From an uncultured Bacteroidales bacterium (GTDB lineage: Bacteria; Bacteroidota; Bacteroidia; Bacteroidales; Paludibacteraceae), in NCBI GenBank assembly GCA_944321895.1, contig CALUNA010000015.1, positions 21,701-85,700 of the forward strand: a stretch of DNA of 64,000 nt, in the 5' to 3' direction. The notes below the pieces were generated by a model. That model had not been told where the DNA came from. It worked only from the letters and a program-made list of their open reading frames with translations, and ran no database searches. The number at the start of each line of letters is the position of its first letter. Positions within the stretch are counted from its first letter, which is position 1. Below are positions 44,852 through 54,387 of this stretch, piece after piece. The position numbers were made by a program, and so were the translations under genes.

Positions 44852-45478
44852 ATGAATGACAATTTGTTTTCGGAGAAAGACAGTTTGGAACTGATTTCCC
44901 AAATGTTAAGACAGACAAAGCGGAATTTGGAAGTGGGAAGTGGCAATATTTTCCTTTATTGTGGTTATTCCGCATTGATAATTTCCATAGTTGTGTTTGG
45001 TGTGGTTTATTTCACCTCAAATTCAGCCTGGGCATCTTTGTGGTTTCTAATGTTTGTCCCCAATGTGCTAATGCTGTTTAAGAACAAGAAAGAAAAACCT
45101 CAGGTGGTAACTTATATGGATAAGGCCATTGCAAACATATGGTCGGTTATAGGCGCAATGTTCATATTGACAGTAATTGCAATATTTGTCTTTGGTTTTT
45201 ACCTTGGTTGTTGTAACTTTGTGCTGATGCTTCCATTAAGTTTACTTTATGCAGGCATAGGAACAGCCATAACCGGTCTCATTATTAACGTGAAAGTGCT
45301 GATTTACACTCCTTTGTTGGCTTTTTTAATAGGCATATATATGTTGGTAGCGCTTGTTTCGGCTAATGAACCCACTGTGTTTTGGCATTTGTATTTTGGA
45401 ATTGCAATTGTATTTATGATGATTGTTCCGGGACACGTTATTAACAGAATATCCAAACGGCAATGCTTAAAGAACTAA
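44852..45478 (+). CDS. Multi-pass membrane protein, unknown
   Basis: A 208-residue protein with a soluble N-terminus (SLELISQMLRQTKRNLEVGS) and about six hydrophobic segments from residue 33. I do not recognise a named family. It overlaps the next gene, a winged-helix regulator, by 16 bp. Membrane protein/regulator pairs of this kind occur widely in Bacteroidetes, so the membrane protein may modulate or be controlled by the regulator. Confidence 0.75.
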   Translation: MNDNLFSEKDSLELISQMLRQTKRNLEVGSGNIFLYCGYSALIISIVVFGVVYFTSNSAWASLWFLMFVPNVLMLFKNKKEKPQVVTYMDKAIANIWSVIGAMFILTVIAIFVFGFYLGCCNFVLMLPLSLLYAGIGTAITGLIINVKVLIYTPLLAFLIGIYMLVALVSANEPTVFWHLYFGIAIVFMMIVPGHVINRISKRQCLKN

Positions 45479-45750
45479 ATCCTCTGATTCATTCCCAACT
45501 GAGATTGGCTATAATGACCCTGTTGCTTTCTGTGGATGAAGCAGACTTTAATTATTTGAAAGAACAGACCAATGCTACGTCAGGCAACCTCAGTGTCCAG
45601 CTTGACAAGCTGAACGAAGCGGGTTATATTGCTGTTGAGAAATCCTTTGTGGGCAAGAAGCCGCGTACGACCTGCCGCATTACGCAAGCGGGACGGGATG
45701 CCATGGCTGAATATGTGGAAACGCTGAAAACTTATCTCAATGGCTTGTAA
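45463..45750 (+). CDS. Winged-helix transcriptional regulator
   Basis: A 95-residue protein of the small winged-helix type (DUF/HTH_34-like, related to MarR/ArsR). It has LIHSQLRLAIMTLLLSVDEA, the recognition helix in NATSGNLSVQLDKLNEAGYI, and a wing with FVGKKPRTTCRITQAG. It probably binds DNA as a dimer; no ligand domain. Translation is likely coupled to the membrane protein gene it overlaps. Confidence 0.88.
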   Translation: MLKELNPLIHSQLRLAIMTLLLSVDEADFNYLKEQTNATSGNLSVQLDKLNEAGYIAVEKSFVGKKPRTTCRITQAGRDAMAEYVETLKTYLNGL

Positions 45751-45877
45751 TATTATGTCCGCTTTGTGTGTTTTCTTTCAATTTGCAATTTTTTTATCAT
45801 TTTCGCTTTAATAACCCAATCATTTTTGCGTAATTTGCAAAAAATTCAGTATAAAAACAGACTGCTGATAATCAATG

Positions 45878-45934
45878 GCATAATGCTTCACGAAACACAT
45901 TATGCAGGTATGTCCGCAGCGGAGTGTAACTCCG
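45878..45934 (+). other. Two hairpins in the maeB leader
   Basis: GCATAATG (45878-45885) pairs with CATTATGC (45898-45905), and CGGAG (45920-45924) with CTCCG (45930-45934), ending 17 bp before the start. The 200 bp before maeB hold no gene. No known riboswitch was recognised and no T-run follows. Confidence 0.4.
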
Positions 45935-45951
45935 GATAAATACTAAAGGAT

Positions 45952-48246
45952 ATGATGAAAATAACGAAAGAAGATGCGCTTCTGTATCATTCAGAGGGCA
46001 AACCGGGTAAGATTGAGGTCGTTCCGACCAAACCTTACAGTTCACAACGTGATTTATCTTTGGCTTATTCGCCAGGTGTGGCGGAACCTTGTTTGGAAAT
46101 AGAAAAAAATCCGCAGGATGCTTATAAATATACGGATAAAGGCAATCTGGTCGCGGTAATTTCCAATGGTACGGCTGTGTTGGGTTTGGGTGATATAGGT
46201 GCTGTTGCTGGAAAACCCGTGATGGAAGGCAAGGGACTGCTTTTCAAGATATATGCAGGCATAGATGTTTTTGATATTGAGGTCAATGAAAAAGACCCGG
46301 AAAAGTTCATCCAGGCAGTCAAGGCCATTGCACCGACCTTTGGCGGTATCAACCTGGAAGACATCAAGGCGCCGGAATGTTTTGAAATCGAGCGTCGTTT
46401 GAAGGAAGAGCTTGATATTCCCGTCATGCATGACGACCAGCATGGTACGGCCATTATTTCCAGTGCAGGTTTGCTTAATGCGCTCGAAGTTGCGGGCAAA
46501 AAAATAGAAGATGTGCGTATCGTCGTGAACGGTGCAGGCGCTTCTGCCGTTTCTTGTACGAAATTATACGTTTCGTTGGGTGCACGTCTGGAAAATATCG
46601 TTATGATTGACAGCAAGGGCGTTATCTCTAAAACCCGTACGGACCTGAATGAGCAGAAACGCTATTTCGCAACCGACCGCACGGATATTCATACGCTGGA
46701 AGAGGCCATCAAGGGAGCAGATGTGTTCCTCGGCCTGTCGCGCGGCAATGTCCTGACGCAGGATATGGTGCGCAGCATGGCACCGTCGCCTATCGTATTC
46801 GCGCTTGCAAATCCGGTTCCGGAAATATCCTACGAAGATGCGGTAGCCTCGCGTCCGGATGTTCTGATTTCTACAGGTCGTTCCGACTATCCGAACCAGA
46901 TTAACAACGTCATTGGTTTCCCCTACATTTTCCGTGGTGCTTTGGATACGCATGCTACCGCCATTAACGAGGAAATGAAGCTGGCTGCCGTACGTGCGAT
47001 TGCCGGATTGGCAAAACAGCCTGTACCTGATGTGGTCAATGAAGCATATCACGTGAACAATCTGACTTTCGGCCCTTCCTATTTCATTCCGAAACCGGTC
47101 GATCCGCGTTTGATTACCGAAGTTTCCATGGCTGTGGCCAAAGCAGCGATGGAATCGGGTGTTGCACGCAAGCAGATTGAGGATTGGGATGATTATCGCC
47201 TGCACCTGAAAGAGTTGATGGGTTATGAATCGCAATTGACACGCCAGCTGTTGGAAACGGCGCGCCGCAACCCGCAGCGTGTGGTTTTTGCCGAGAGTAT
47301 CCACCCGAATATGCTGAAAGCGGCCGTAGAAGCCAAGGCGGAAGGAATCTGCCATCCGATTTTGTTGGGAAATGATGAGCGGATCAAAAAATTGGCCGAT
47401 GAATTGGAACTGAACCTGGATGGCATTGAGATAGTAAACTTGCGTCACGACAATCAGGCGGAACGTCGGGAACGTTATGCCCGTATTCTGGTCAAGAACA
47501 AGGCGCGTGAAGGATATACGTTTGAGGAGGCAAACGACAAAATGTTCGAACGCAACTATTTCGGCATGATGATGGTTGAAACCGGCGAGGCAGATGCATT
47601 CATTACCGGAATCTATACGAAGTATTCCAATACGATCAAGGTGGCCAAGGAGGTAATCGGAATTCGTCCGGAATACAAGCATTTCGGGACCATGCATATC
47701 CTTAATTCCAAGAAAGGGACTTTCTTCCTGGCCGATACGCTTATCAACCGCCATCCCGACACGGAAACGCTGATTGACATTGCACGCCTTTCCGAGCAGA
47801 CTGTCCGTTTCTTCAACCATGAGCCGGTAATGGCCATGTTGTCATATTCCAATTTTGGAACCGATACCGTTGGAAGCCCGGTCAATGTACATAAGGCGGT
47901 TGAGTATATGCAGGAAAATTATCCGGAACTGGCCATTGATGGCGAAATGCAGGTCAAATTTGCCATCAATGATGAGTTGCGTGACAAAAAATATCCGTTC
48001 ACCCGTTTGTTCGGCAAGGAAGTCAACACGCTTGTGTTCCCGAACCTGAGTTCGGCCAATGCGGGTTACCAGCTTCTGCAAGCCATGAACCACGATGACA
48101 TGGAGATTATCGGCCCGATTCAGATGGGTCTGAACAAACCTATCCACTTTACGGATTTTGAAAGTTCTGTGCGCGATATTGTCAATATCACGGCGGTGGC
48201 TGTGTTGGATGCCATTGTGGAGAAGCAAAAACAAATCAAGCAGTAA
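45952..48246 (+). CDS. maeB: NADP-type malic enzyme with phosphotransacetylase-like C-terminus
   Basis: A 764-residue two-part protein. Residues 1-430 are malic enzyme (YSPGVAEPCLEI, the HDDQHGTAI metal motif, VVNGAGASAVSC for NAD(P)), which turns malate into pyruvate and CO2. Residues 430-764 resemble phosphate acetyltransferase (VVFAESIHPNMLKAAVEAKA, FGTMHILNSKKGTFFLADT) and are thought to be regulatory, sensing acetyl-CoA. This is the normal MaeB length. ATG at 45952 or 45955. It is monocistronic with a strong terminator. Confidence 0.96.
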   Translation: MMKITKEDALLYHSEGKPGKIEVVPTKPYSSQRDLSLAYSPGVAEPCLEIEKNPQDAYKYTDKGNLVAVISNGTAVLGLGDIGAVAGKPVMEGKGLLFKIYAGIDVFDIEVNEKDPEKFIQAVKAIAPTFGGINLEDIKAPECFEIERRLKEELDIPVMHDDQHGTAIISSAGLLNALEVAGKKIEDVRIVVNGAGASAVSCTKLYVSLGARLENIVMIDSKGVISKTRTDLNEQKRYFATDRTDIHTLEEAIKGADVFLGLSRGNVLTQDMVRSMAPSPIVFALANPVPEISYEDAVASRPDVLISTGRSDYPNQINNVIGFPYIFRGALDTHATAINEEMKLAAVRAIAGLAKQPVPDVVNEAYHVNNLTFGPSYFIPKPVDPRLITEVSMAVAKAAMESGVARKQIEDWDDYRLHLKELMGYESQLTRQLLETARRNPQRVVFAESIHPNMLKAAVEAKAEGICHPILLGNDERIKKLADELELNLDGIEIVNLRHDNQAERRERYARILVKNKAREGYTFEEANDKMFERNYFGMMMVETGEADAFITGIYTKYSNTIKVAKEVIGIRPEYKHFGTMHILNSKKGTFFLADTLINRHPDTETLIDIARLSEQTVRFFNHEPVMAMLSYSNFGTDTVGSPVNVHKAVEYMQENYPELAIDGEMQVKFAINDELRDKKYPFTRLFGKEVNTLVFPNLSSANAGYQLLQAMNHDDMEIIGPIQMGLNKPIHFTDFESSVRDIVNITAVAVLDAIVEKQKQIKQ

Positions 48247-48276
48247 TAATAGCAAAGTTTTTGACAAAATGATGGA

Positions 48277-48309
48277 AAACGGCAGGGTGTGAATCTGCCG
48301 TTTTTTTTT
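48277..48309 (+). terminator. Terminator of maeB
   Basis: AAACGGCAG (48277-48285) and CTGCCGTTT (48295-48303), then a T-run. Confidence 0.9.
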
Positions 48310-48418
48310 GTATGTCGGATTGCCGGATGTTGCCGGTCCGTGTTCCTGTGCAAAGGCCTGATTCCGTTCTGTTTGCACAATTCCGGGTGTAAAAAATAGT
48401 TGTGTTGTGTGTTTCTTA

Positions 48419-48448
48419 TTGTCCAATGGCTGAAAAAAACTACCTTTG
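48419..48448 (+). promoter_or_regulatory. Promoter of the DUF2148-MFS-DUF456 run
   Basis: TTG (48419-48421), 19 bp, TACCTTTG (48441-48448). A TTG at 48446 in frame is inside it; the gene starts at 48473. Confidence 0.75.
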
Positions 48449-48472
48449 CATGGCAGAAAAAAGAGAGAAGTT

Positions 48473-49009
48473 ATGCTTATTAATGAACGGGAAAACAGGA
48501 AAGAACGTGTGCTGGCTGCAGCCAATGCCATGGCAACGGCGGCCCGTACGGCTCCGAAAGGGAAAGGAATTGATGTCATCGAGATTGCCATTGCAACGGG
48601 CGATACGATTAAATCCATTTCGGACATGATGTTGCAGTTGAGTGAGGAAACCGGCATGCATTTCTTGATACGCGATGCGGAAAATATCCTGCAGGGCGAT
48701 GCCTTGTTGCTGATAGGAACCAGACAGCAGGTGCAGGGGTTGAACTGCGCGTATTGCGGTTTCCCGACCTGTGAGGCAAAACCTCGTGCAGTACCTTGCG
48801 CCATTAATACGACTGATGTCGGCATTGCCATCGGTTCCGCATGTGCCATGGCTGCCGATTTGCGTGTCGATACGCGCGTTATGTTCTCAGTCGGACTGGC
48901 TGTCAGACGTTTGGAATTACTTCCGGATTGTGAAACGCTCTATGGAATAGCAATCAGTTGTTCTTCCAAAAATCCGTTTTTTGACCGAAAATCCACAAAA
49001 CCGCAATAA
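48473..49009 (+). CDS. DUF2148 ferredoxin-like protein
   Basis: A 178-residue protein of the DUF2148 family. Motif: LNCAYCGFPTCEAKP followed by PC, probable Fe-S ligands. The N-terminus (VLAAANAMATAARTAPKGKG) and C-terminal SVGLAVRRLELLPDCETLYG are typical. The function is unknown. The MFS gene begins at the very next base after its stop, so the two are coupled. Confidence 0.9.
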   Translation: MLINERENRKERVLAAANAMATAARTAPKGKGIDVIEIAIATGDTIKSISDMMLQLSEETGMHFLIRDAENILQGDALLLIGTRQQVQGLNCAYCGFPTCEAKPRAVPCAINTTDVGIAIGSACAMAADLRVDTRVMFSVGLAVRRLELLPDCETLYGIAISCSSKNPFFDRKSTKPQ

Positions 49010-50221
49010 ATGTCGCAACCTAAACTATGGACCGGCAGTTACATAGCAGCGTGTACCGGTAACTTTTTGATGTGCTTTGCATTTTATTTGCTGCTGCCAG
49101 TTCTGCCGCTGTATCTGATGGACATGTTTGATACGACAAAATCAGTTATTGGCATCGTTTTGTCGTGTTACACGGTAGCGGCTCTGTGCGTGCGTCCTTT
49201 TTCCGGCTATATATTGGACAAGTTCAGGCGAAAACCCATATATGTGGGTGCCTATTTTTGTTTTGTGTTGATTTTTGTGGGTTATGCGGAGGCAACTCTG
49301 TTGTTCATGTTTGTCCTGTTGCGTATCTTGCATGGTTTGGTATTCGGTTTGGTGTCGACTGCGGGCAATACAATCATTGTGGATATTATGCCATCCGAGC
49401 GGCGTGGTGAAGGGCTTGGATATTATGGCGTAGCCAATAATCTGGCAATGGCAGTCGGTCCGATGACGAGTTTGTTTCTGGTTGCACATAGCAGTTATAA
49501 CTTCATATTTTATTTTGCCTTTGGTATGGGCGTACTTGGGTTGTTGTTTGCCTGCATGATAAAGATGCCCAATAAGCCGCGTATTGTCGTGCCGGAAGAC
49601 AGGCCTTTGCATTCATATGACCGCTTTTTCCTGGTCAAGGGACTGCGTGCCGGACTTTGCCTGCTGTTGCTGGCCATTCCTTATGGAATGACAACCAGTT
49701 ATATTGCCATTTACGGCCGTGAATTGGGTATAGAAAGCGGGCAGGGCATATTCTTTTCGCTGATGGCCTTCGGATTGATTGCATCGCGGCTTTTTTCGGG
49801 AAAATTGGTTGACAAGGGGTTGATAACCAAGGTGATTTCCGTTGGTAGCATTATATGTTGTGTCGGTTTTTATATCCTGTCGTCTTTGTCGTGGGTGCAT
49901 GAATTCTGGGAAACAGCAGGTCTGGCCGGATTTTTTATTGTTGCAACCATGTTGGGAGTCGGATACGGCATGATGTTTCCTGCATACAACACGCTGTTTG
50001 TGAATCTGGCACCCCACAATCGCCGTGCTACGGCCAGTTCGACCTATTTGACCAGCTGGGACGTCGGCATTGGTATCGGTCTGGTGTTAGGAGGAAAGAT
50101 TGCCGATACATCCGGAGGATTGCCCATGTCCTATTTTACGGGAGCACTGGCTGTGACGGTTGCGGCCATCTTGTTTGCAAAGGTTGCAGGTCCGCATTTC
50201 AATTTAAATAAACTGAGATAA
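49010..50221 (+). CDS. MFS transporter
   Basis: A 403-residue major facilitator with about 12 membrane helices. The loop 2-3 signature is degenerate but visible in GYILDKFRRKPIY, and the second-half copy in SGKLVDKGL. The centre loop is charged (MIKMPNKPRIVVPEDRP). It resembles drug or metabolite exporters of the AraJ/YfcJ sort; the substrate cannot be told. It is joined to DUF2148 without a gap. Confidence 0.92.
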   Translation: MSQPKLWTGSYIAACTGNFLMCFAFYLLLPVLPLYLMDMFDTTKSVIGIVLSCYTVAALCVRPFSGYILDKFRRKPIYVGAYFCFVLIFVGYAEATLLFMFVLLRILHGLVFGLVSTAGNTIIVDIMPSERRGEGLGYYGVANNLAMAVGPMTSLFLVAHSSYNFIFYFAFGMGVLGLLFACMIKMPNKPRIVVPEDRPLHSYDRFFLVKGLRAGLCLLLLAIPYGMTTSYIAIYGRELGIESGQGIFFSLMAFGLIASRLFSGKLVDKGLITKVISVGSIICCVGFYILSSLSWVHEFWETAGLAGFFIVATMLGVGYGMMFPAYNTLFVNLAPHNRRATASSTYLTSWDVGIGIGLVLGGKIADTSGGLPMSYFTGALAVTVAAILFAKVAGPHFNLNKLR

Positions 50222-50241
50222 TTTTTTTTTTGATTTTTGAC

Positions 50242-50739
50242 ATGGATGTTTTTTTGATTATTCTGGCCGGATTGTGTCTGTTGGTCGGCCTGCTTGGAAG
50301 CGTATTGCCGATTTTGCCCGGTGCACCGTTGAGTTATGTCGGTATCTTGTTGCTTCATTTTACGGAACGTGCAGAGTTTTCAACCAAATTTCTGGTTTTC
50401 TGGTTGGTTATCGTCATTCTGATTCAGGTGCTGGACTATATCATTCCGGCATGGGGAACCAAAAAGTTTGGTGGTAGCAAGAAAGGTGTTTGGGGAAGCA
50501 TGATAGGCGTTGTTGTAGGCCTGTTTTTCGGAATCTGGGGAGTGGTGATTGGTCCTTTTGTGGGAGCTGTTCTTGGTGAACTTATAGATGGAAAACAAAC
50601 GGCAGCTGCCATACGTGCCGGTTTTGGCTCGTTTCTTGGCTTTTTGATAGGGACACTCTCCAAAATCATTGTGTGTGCTATCCTGATATATTACTACATA
50701 GATGCTTTGGTCAATCCGGTTGTGACGATGACTGTCTGA
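50242..50739 (+). CDS. DUF456 membrane protein
   Basis: A 165-residue membrane protein with glycine-rich helices: LVGLLGSVLPILPGAPLSYV, GSMIGVVVGLFFGIWGVVIG and GPFVGAVLGELI. This is the DUF456 family; function unknown. The ATG at 50242 is 20 bp after the MFS stop. It probably belongs to the DUF2148-MFS transcript. Confidence 0.9.
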   Translation: MDVFLIILAGLCLLVGLLGSVLPILPGAPLSYVGILLLHFTERAEFSTKFLVFWLVIVILIQVLDYIIPAWGTKKFGGSKKGVWGSMIGVVVGLFFGIWGVVIGPFVGAVLGELIDGKQTAAAIRAGFGSFLGFLIGTLSKIIVCAILIYYYIDALVNPVVTMTV

Positions 50740-50764
50740 TTATTGGGAAAATGATATTCCGGCG

Positions 50765-50796
50765 TTTGCATATTTCCTGCAAATCCGTTATTTTTG
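50765..50796 (+). promoter_or_regulatory. Promoter of pyrH
   Basis: TTTG (50765-50768), 20 bp, TATTTTTG (50789-50796), 31 bp before the start. Confidence 0.75.
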
Positions 50797-50827
50797 CAAC
50801 ATTATAGCAAATAAAAAAGAATTTTAT

Positions 50828-51535
50828 ATGGATTATAGACGGATACTTCTGAAACTCAGTGGCGAGTCTTTGATGGGAACCAGGCAATATGGAATAGATG
50901 AAGTGCGATTGGCAGAATATGCCGTACAAATCAAGGAAGTCGCCCAAATGGGCGTACAAATCGGTATTGTAATTGGCGGTGGCAATATCTTTCGCGGATT
51001 GAGCGGTGCATCCAAAGGTTTTGACCGCGTGAAGGGAGACCAGATGGGAATGCTGGCTACTGTAATCAACAGTTTGGCCTTGAGTTCAGCCTTGGAAACC
51101 ATTGGCGTGAAAGCACGCGTCTTGACGGCAGTCCGTATGGAACCGATAGGTGAATTTTACAGCAAACAGAAAGCGATAGAAACTCTTGAGCGCGGTGAAA
51201 TCGCCATTTTTTCGGGCGGAACGGGTAATCCGTATTTCACCACGGACACCGGCTCATCGTTGCGGGCCATAGAAATAGAGGCAGATGTAATGCTGAAAGG
51301 AACGCGTGTGGATGGCATATATACGGCCGATCCAGAGAAGGACCCGACTGCCACCAAATTTACGGATATTACATACGATGAAATCTATAACCGGAATCTG
51401 AAAGTCATGGATTTGACCGCCACAACCATGTGCAAGGAAAACAACATGCCGATATATGTATTCGACATGGACACGGTCGGAAATCTGAAGAAAGTCATAT
51501 CCGGCGAAAAGATAGGGACGCTGGTGCATAATTAG
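50828..51535 (+). CDS. pyrH: UMP kinase
   Basis: An amino-acid-kinase-fold enzyme of 235 residues that makes UDP from UMP. RILLKLSGESLMG begins it, with VIGGGNIFRG, ADVMLKGTRVDGIYTADPEK and VMDLTATTMCKENNMPIYVF. Normal length. frr follows after 43 bp, the usual pairing. Confidence 0.97.
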   Translation: MDYRRILLKLSGESLMGTRQYGIDEVRLAEYAVQIKEVAQMGVQIGIVIGGGNIFRGLSGASKGFDRVKGDQMGMLATVINSLALSSALETIGVKARVLTAVRMEPIGEFYSKQKAIETLERGEIAIFSGGTGNPYFTTDTGSSLRAIEIEADVMLKGTRVDGIYTADPEKDPTATKFTDITYDEIYNRNLKVMDLTATTMCKENNMPIYVFDMDTVGNLKKVISGEKIGTLVHN

Positions 51536-51578
51536 GAAACAAAACAATATCAACACAACACAACACAACAACAAAATT

Positions 51579-52139
51579 ATGGTAGATGTAAAGACTTATT
51601 ACGACCAGGCGTCCGAGAGCATGGATGCTGCTATTCTGCATTTGGATGATGCTTTGGCCCACATTCGTGCGGGAAAAGCCAATACGCGTATTCTGGATGG
51701 TATCCGGGTGGATTATTATGGAAGCCAGACACCATTGGCAAATGTGGCCACAATAACCACACCCGATGCGAAAACCATATCTATCCAACCATGGGAGAAA
51801 AACATGCTGGCTGTCATAGAAAAGGCCATTATCAATTCTGAAATAGGCATAACTCCAGCCAATAACGGGGAAGTGATTCGTCTGGCTATTCCGCCGCTGA
51901 CGGAGGAACGGCGCAAACAGTTGGCCAAACAGGCCCGTTCCGAAGGTGAAGAGGCCAAAATCAGTATCCGGAACACAAGAAGAGATATGATAGAACGGCT
52001 GAAAAAACTGATCAAGGAAGGCTTGCCTGAGGATGCGGAAAAAGATGCAGAATCCAATATCCAGAAAATTCATGACAAATACATCAAAAAGGTAGATGAA
52101 CTTCTGGCTGCCAAGGAAAAGGAAATCATGACAGTGTGA
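51579..52139 (+). CDS. frr: Ribosome recycling factor
   Basis: A 186-residue two-domain factor that splits the post-termination ribosome with EF-G. Markers: HIRAGKANTRILDGIRVDYY, TPLANVATITTPDAKTI, and IRNTRRDMIERLKKL of the long helical domain. The gap before it contains a short ACAAC tandem run (about 51551-51572). Confidence 0.97.
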   Translation: MVDVKTYYDQASESMDAAILHLDDALAHIRAGKANTRILDGIRVDYYGSQTPLANVATITTPDAKTISIQPWEKNMLAVIEKAIINSEIGITPANNGEVIRLAIPPLTEERRKQLAKQARSEGEEAKISIRNTRRDMIERLKKLIKEGLPEDAEKDAESNIQKIHDKYIKKVDELLAAKEKEIMTV

Positions 52140-52217
52140 CCGGATATTGACCACAGCAGGACAAGAACGGAATGGACAGGTTGCAATATCCAACTTGTCC
52201 ATTTCTGCATATTCCGG

Positions 52218-52248
52218 TTGCCCCATTGAACGAAAATCTGTATTTTTG
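52218..52248 (+). promoter_or_regulatory. Promoter of the Omp85-like gene
   Basis: TTG (52218-52220), 20 bp, TATTTTTG (52241-52248). It excludes starts further up. Confidence 0.7.
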
Positions 52249-52266
52249 CAGGAAAAACAAGATTAT

Positions 52267-53367
52267 TTGAAGCTCCAGGTATTTCTTTCTCTCATGCTAA
52301 TGAGTTGCCTGCTTGCAGAAAACATCCGCGCGCAGGCATCCCAAACCGATACGACGCTGATAAGACGCAGCTGGTATGTCGTGCCTATTGTTTCGTACCA
52401 GCAGGAAACGAGTTTCGGGCCTGGCCTGGCCGGAGGTTTCTATTTTAAAAGCCGTGACCTGAAACGTATAAGCAGTATCTCATACAGCGCAATATACACA
52501 TTCCTGAACCAGTTTACGTTCAATGTCAGTCCCAAAATATATATAGACAAGGAACACCGTTGCTATTTGTATTCTAATGCCGGTTTCAGGAACTACCCAA
52601 ACAAGTATTACGGAATAGGCGGTTCCTGGTCCGGCCTGGAACTGAATTACACATCACGAAATGCATATTTGAACCTGCAACCCCAGTATGAAATTTGCGA
52701 TAATCTTTTTATTGGTATTCCCGTCTCGTTGCGCTATGAAAAAGTCTTGTTCCGTCCGGAAATGGCAGCGGCTGTCGATTCCGTACAGCGATTGTACGGG
52801 AACGCCGGATGGTCGGAGTATTTTCAGGCTGGAGCGGGTCTGATGGCTGCCTATGATACACGTGACAACCATTTTTATCCAACAAAAGGATTGTTTGCCA
52901 AACTGATGGCAATTTATTATCCATCATTTGCCAGTACTTATGCTTTGGGGAACATTACGCTGGATTACCGGCAATATGTGACTACATGGAAGGGACAAGT
53001 TCTGGCCTGGCAAGTCTATGCCGATGGCGTATTCGGGCGGCAGGTTCCGTTTGCCATGCTTCCGACCCTTGGCGGCAGTGATTTGATGCGCGGATTCCGC
53101 GAAAACAAATTTTCCGATATGTTCTGTTTTGTGGGACAGGTGGAATATCGTGTGCCGCTGTTCTGGCGTCTGAAAGCCACTGCGTTCTGTTCGGCGGGCG
53201 ATGTGCTGAACTGGCGGCAACCGCATTTGGATAAATTGAAGTTTGCCTATGGGCTCGGTTTGCGTTGTCGGCTCAATGATGCGCGCGTGCATTTGCGCTT
53301 CGATGTGGCCATGAACAATTTTGAGTCCAGACCGCAATTCTACATAACGGCCACAGAGGCTTTTTGA
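52267..53367 (+). CDS. BamA/TamA-type outer membrane protein without POTRA domains
   Basis: About 366 residues. The start chosen is TTG at 52267, which gives a signal peptide (MKLQVFLSLMLMSCLLAENI, cut near RAQA); an ATG at 52294 lacks the basic residue. The mature part is a 16-strand-like barrel of the bacterial surface antigen (Omp85) family, with AAYDTRDNHFYPTKGLFAKL and GGSDLMRGFRENKFSD near the end. No POTRA domain fits before it, so it is a barrel-only member of unknown function. rsgA starts 20 bp after its stop. Confidence 0.85.
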   Translation: MKLQVFLSLMLMSCLLAENIRAQASQTDTTLIRRSWYVVPIVSYQQETSFGPGLAGGFYFKSRDLKRISSISYSAIYTFLNQFTFNVSPKIYIDKEHRCYLYSNAGFRNYPNKYYGIGGSWSGLELNYTSRNAYLNLQPQYEICDNLFIGIPVSLRYEKVLFRPEMAAAVDSVQRLYGNAGWSEYFQAGAGLMAAYDTRDNHFYPTKGLFAKLMAIYYPSFASTYALGNITLDYRQYVTTWKGQVLAWQVYADGVFGRQVPFAMLPTLGGSDLMRGFRENKFSDMFCFVGQVEYRVPLFWRLKATAFCSAGDVLNWRQPHLDKLKFAYGLGLRCRLNDARVHLRFDVAMNNFESRPQFYITATEAF

Positions 53368-53387
53368 GTCCAGAAAAAGATTATAGA

Positions 53388-54329
53388 ATGGAAACAAACA
53401 TCGAATCAGGCGGATTAGTTGTCAAGAACACAGGAAGCAGTTATATCGTGCGTACTGATGAAGGAACATGTGTCGAGTGTAAAATCAAGGGAAATTTCCG
53501 TATCAAGTCAATCCGTACGACCAATCCGGTCGCTGTAGGTGATATGGTCCGCTTTGAACGGAATCCGGATGGCACAGCCTGGATTTCAGAGATCCGTGAC
53601 AGGAAAAATTACATTATCCGCCGTTCTTCCAACTTGTCCAAGCAGGCGCATATTATTGCTTCCAACATAGACCTGGCAGCTTTGATAGTGACTGTCAACT
53701 ATCCGGAAACATCGCTCGTATTTATAGACCGTTTCCTGATTACGGCTGAGGCATATCGTGTACCGGCATGCCTGATTTTTAACAAAACCGATTGCTATTC
53801 CGAGGATGAAAAGGCATATATGGAACAAATGCGTGTGTTATATGACATGCTGGGTTACAGGACTTTTGCCATTTCGGCCTTGTATGATACGTGTCAAGAT
53901 GAACTGAAGGCGTATTTCAATGCAAAGAAAGTGTTGCTTTCGGGAAACTCCGGTGTCGGAAAATCAACCTTGCTCAACAATCTGATGAACAGGCAACTTG
54001 CCAGAACAGGTGAAATATCCGTTGCCCACAACAAAGGCATGCACACAACGACATTTTCGGAAATGTATGAACTTGCACCGGACACCTGGCTTATTGATAC
54101 GCCGGGTATCAAGGGATTCGGAACCGTTGACATGAAAAAGGAAGAAGTCGGGCATTATTTCAAGGAAATTTTTGCCATATCGTCTGCTTGCCGATTCAGC
54201 AATTGCATGCATGTGCATGAACCCGGATGTGCCGTGCTCGAAGCGGTAGAGCAACACAGGATTGCTTCATCACGTTACCAAAGTTATTTGAGCATTTTGG
54301 AAGATATGGATGAAGGAAAATACCGGTAA
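53388..54329 (+). CDS. rsgA: Ribosome small-subunit GTPase
   Basis: A circularly permuted GTPase of 313 residues that matures the 30S subunit. It has an N-terminal OB fold, then G4 FNKTD, G1 GNSGVGKST and G3 DTPGIKGFG in that order, and a C-terminal zinc motif seen in CRFSNCMHVHEPGC. The ATG at 53388 gives the usual start; upstream codons overlap the barrel gene. A weak hairpin follows. Confidence 0.96.
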   Translation: METNIESGGLVVKNTGSSYIVRTDEGTCVECKIKGNFRIKSIRTTNPVAVGDMVRFERNPDGTAWISEIRDRKNYIIRRSSNLSKQAHIIASNIDLAALIVTVNYPETSLVFIDRFLITAEAYRVPACLIFNKTDCYSEDEKAYMEQMRVLYDMLGYRTFAISALYDTCQDELKAYFNAKKVLLSGNSGVGKSTLLNNLMNRQLARTGEISVAHNKGMHTTTFSEMYELAPDTWLIDTPGIKGFGTVDMKKEEVGHYFKEIFAISSACRFSNCMHVHEPGCAVLEAVEQHRIASSRYQSYLSILEDMDEGKYR

Positions 54330-54387
54330 GCAAGGCCAACCAGCGGAATCATTGGCTTTTGCATGATTGCGGCAATCGGTTTCTGGA

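Noticed and set aside
46564..47820. 418-codon minus-strand frame opposite maeB
   Set aside because: Antisense shadow of a certain gene; no motif.
51551..51577. ACAAC run as a CRISPR-like or satellite array
   Set aside because: Units are only five bases, with no spacers and no neighbouring cas genes.
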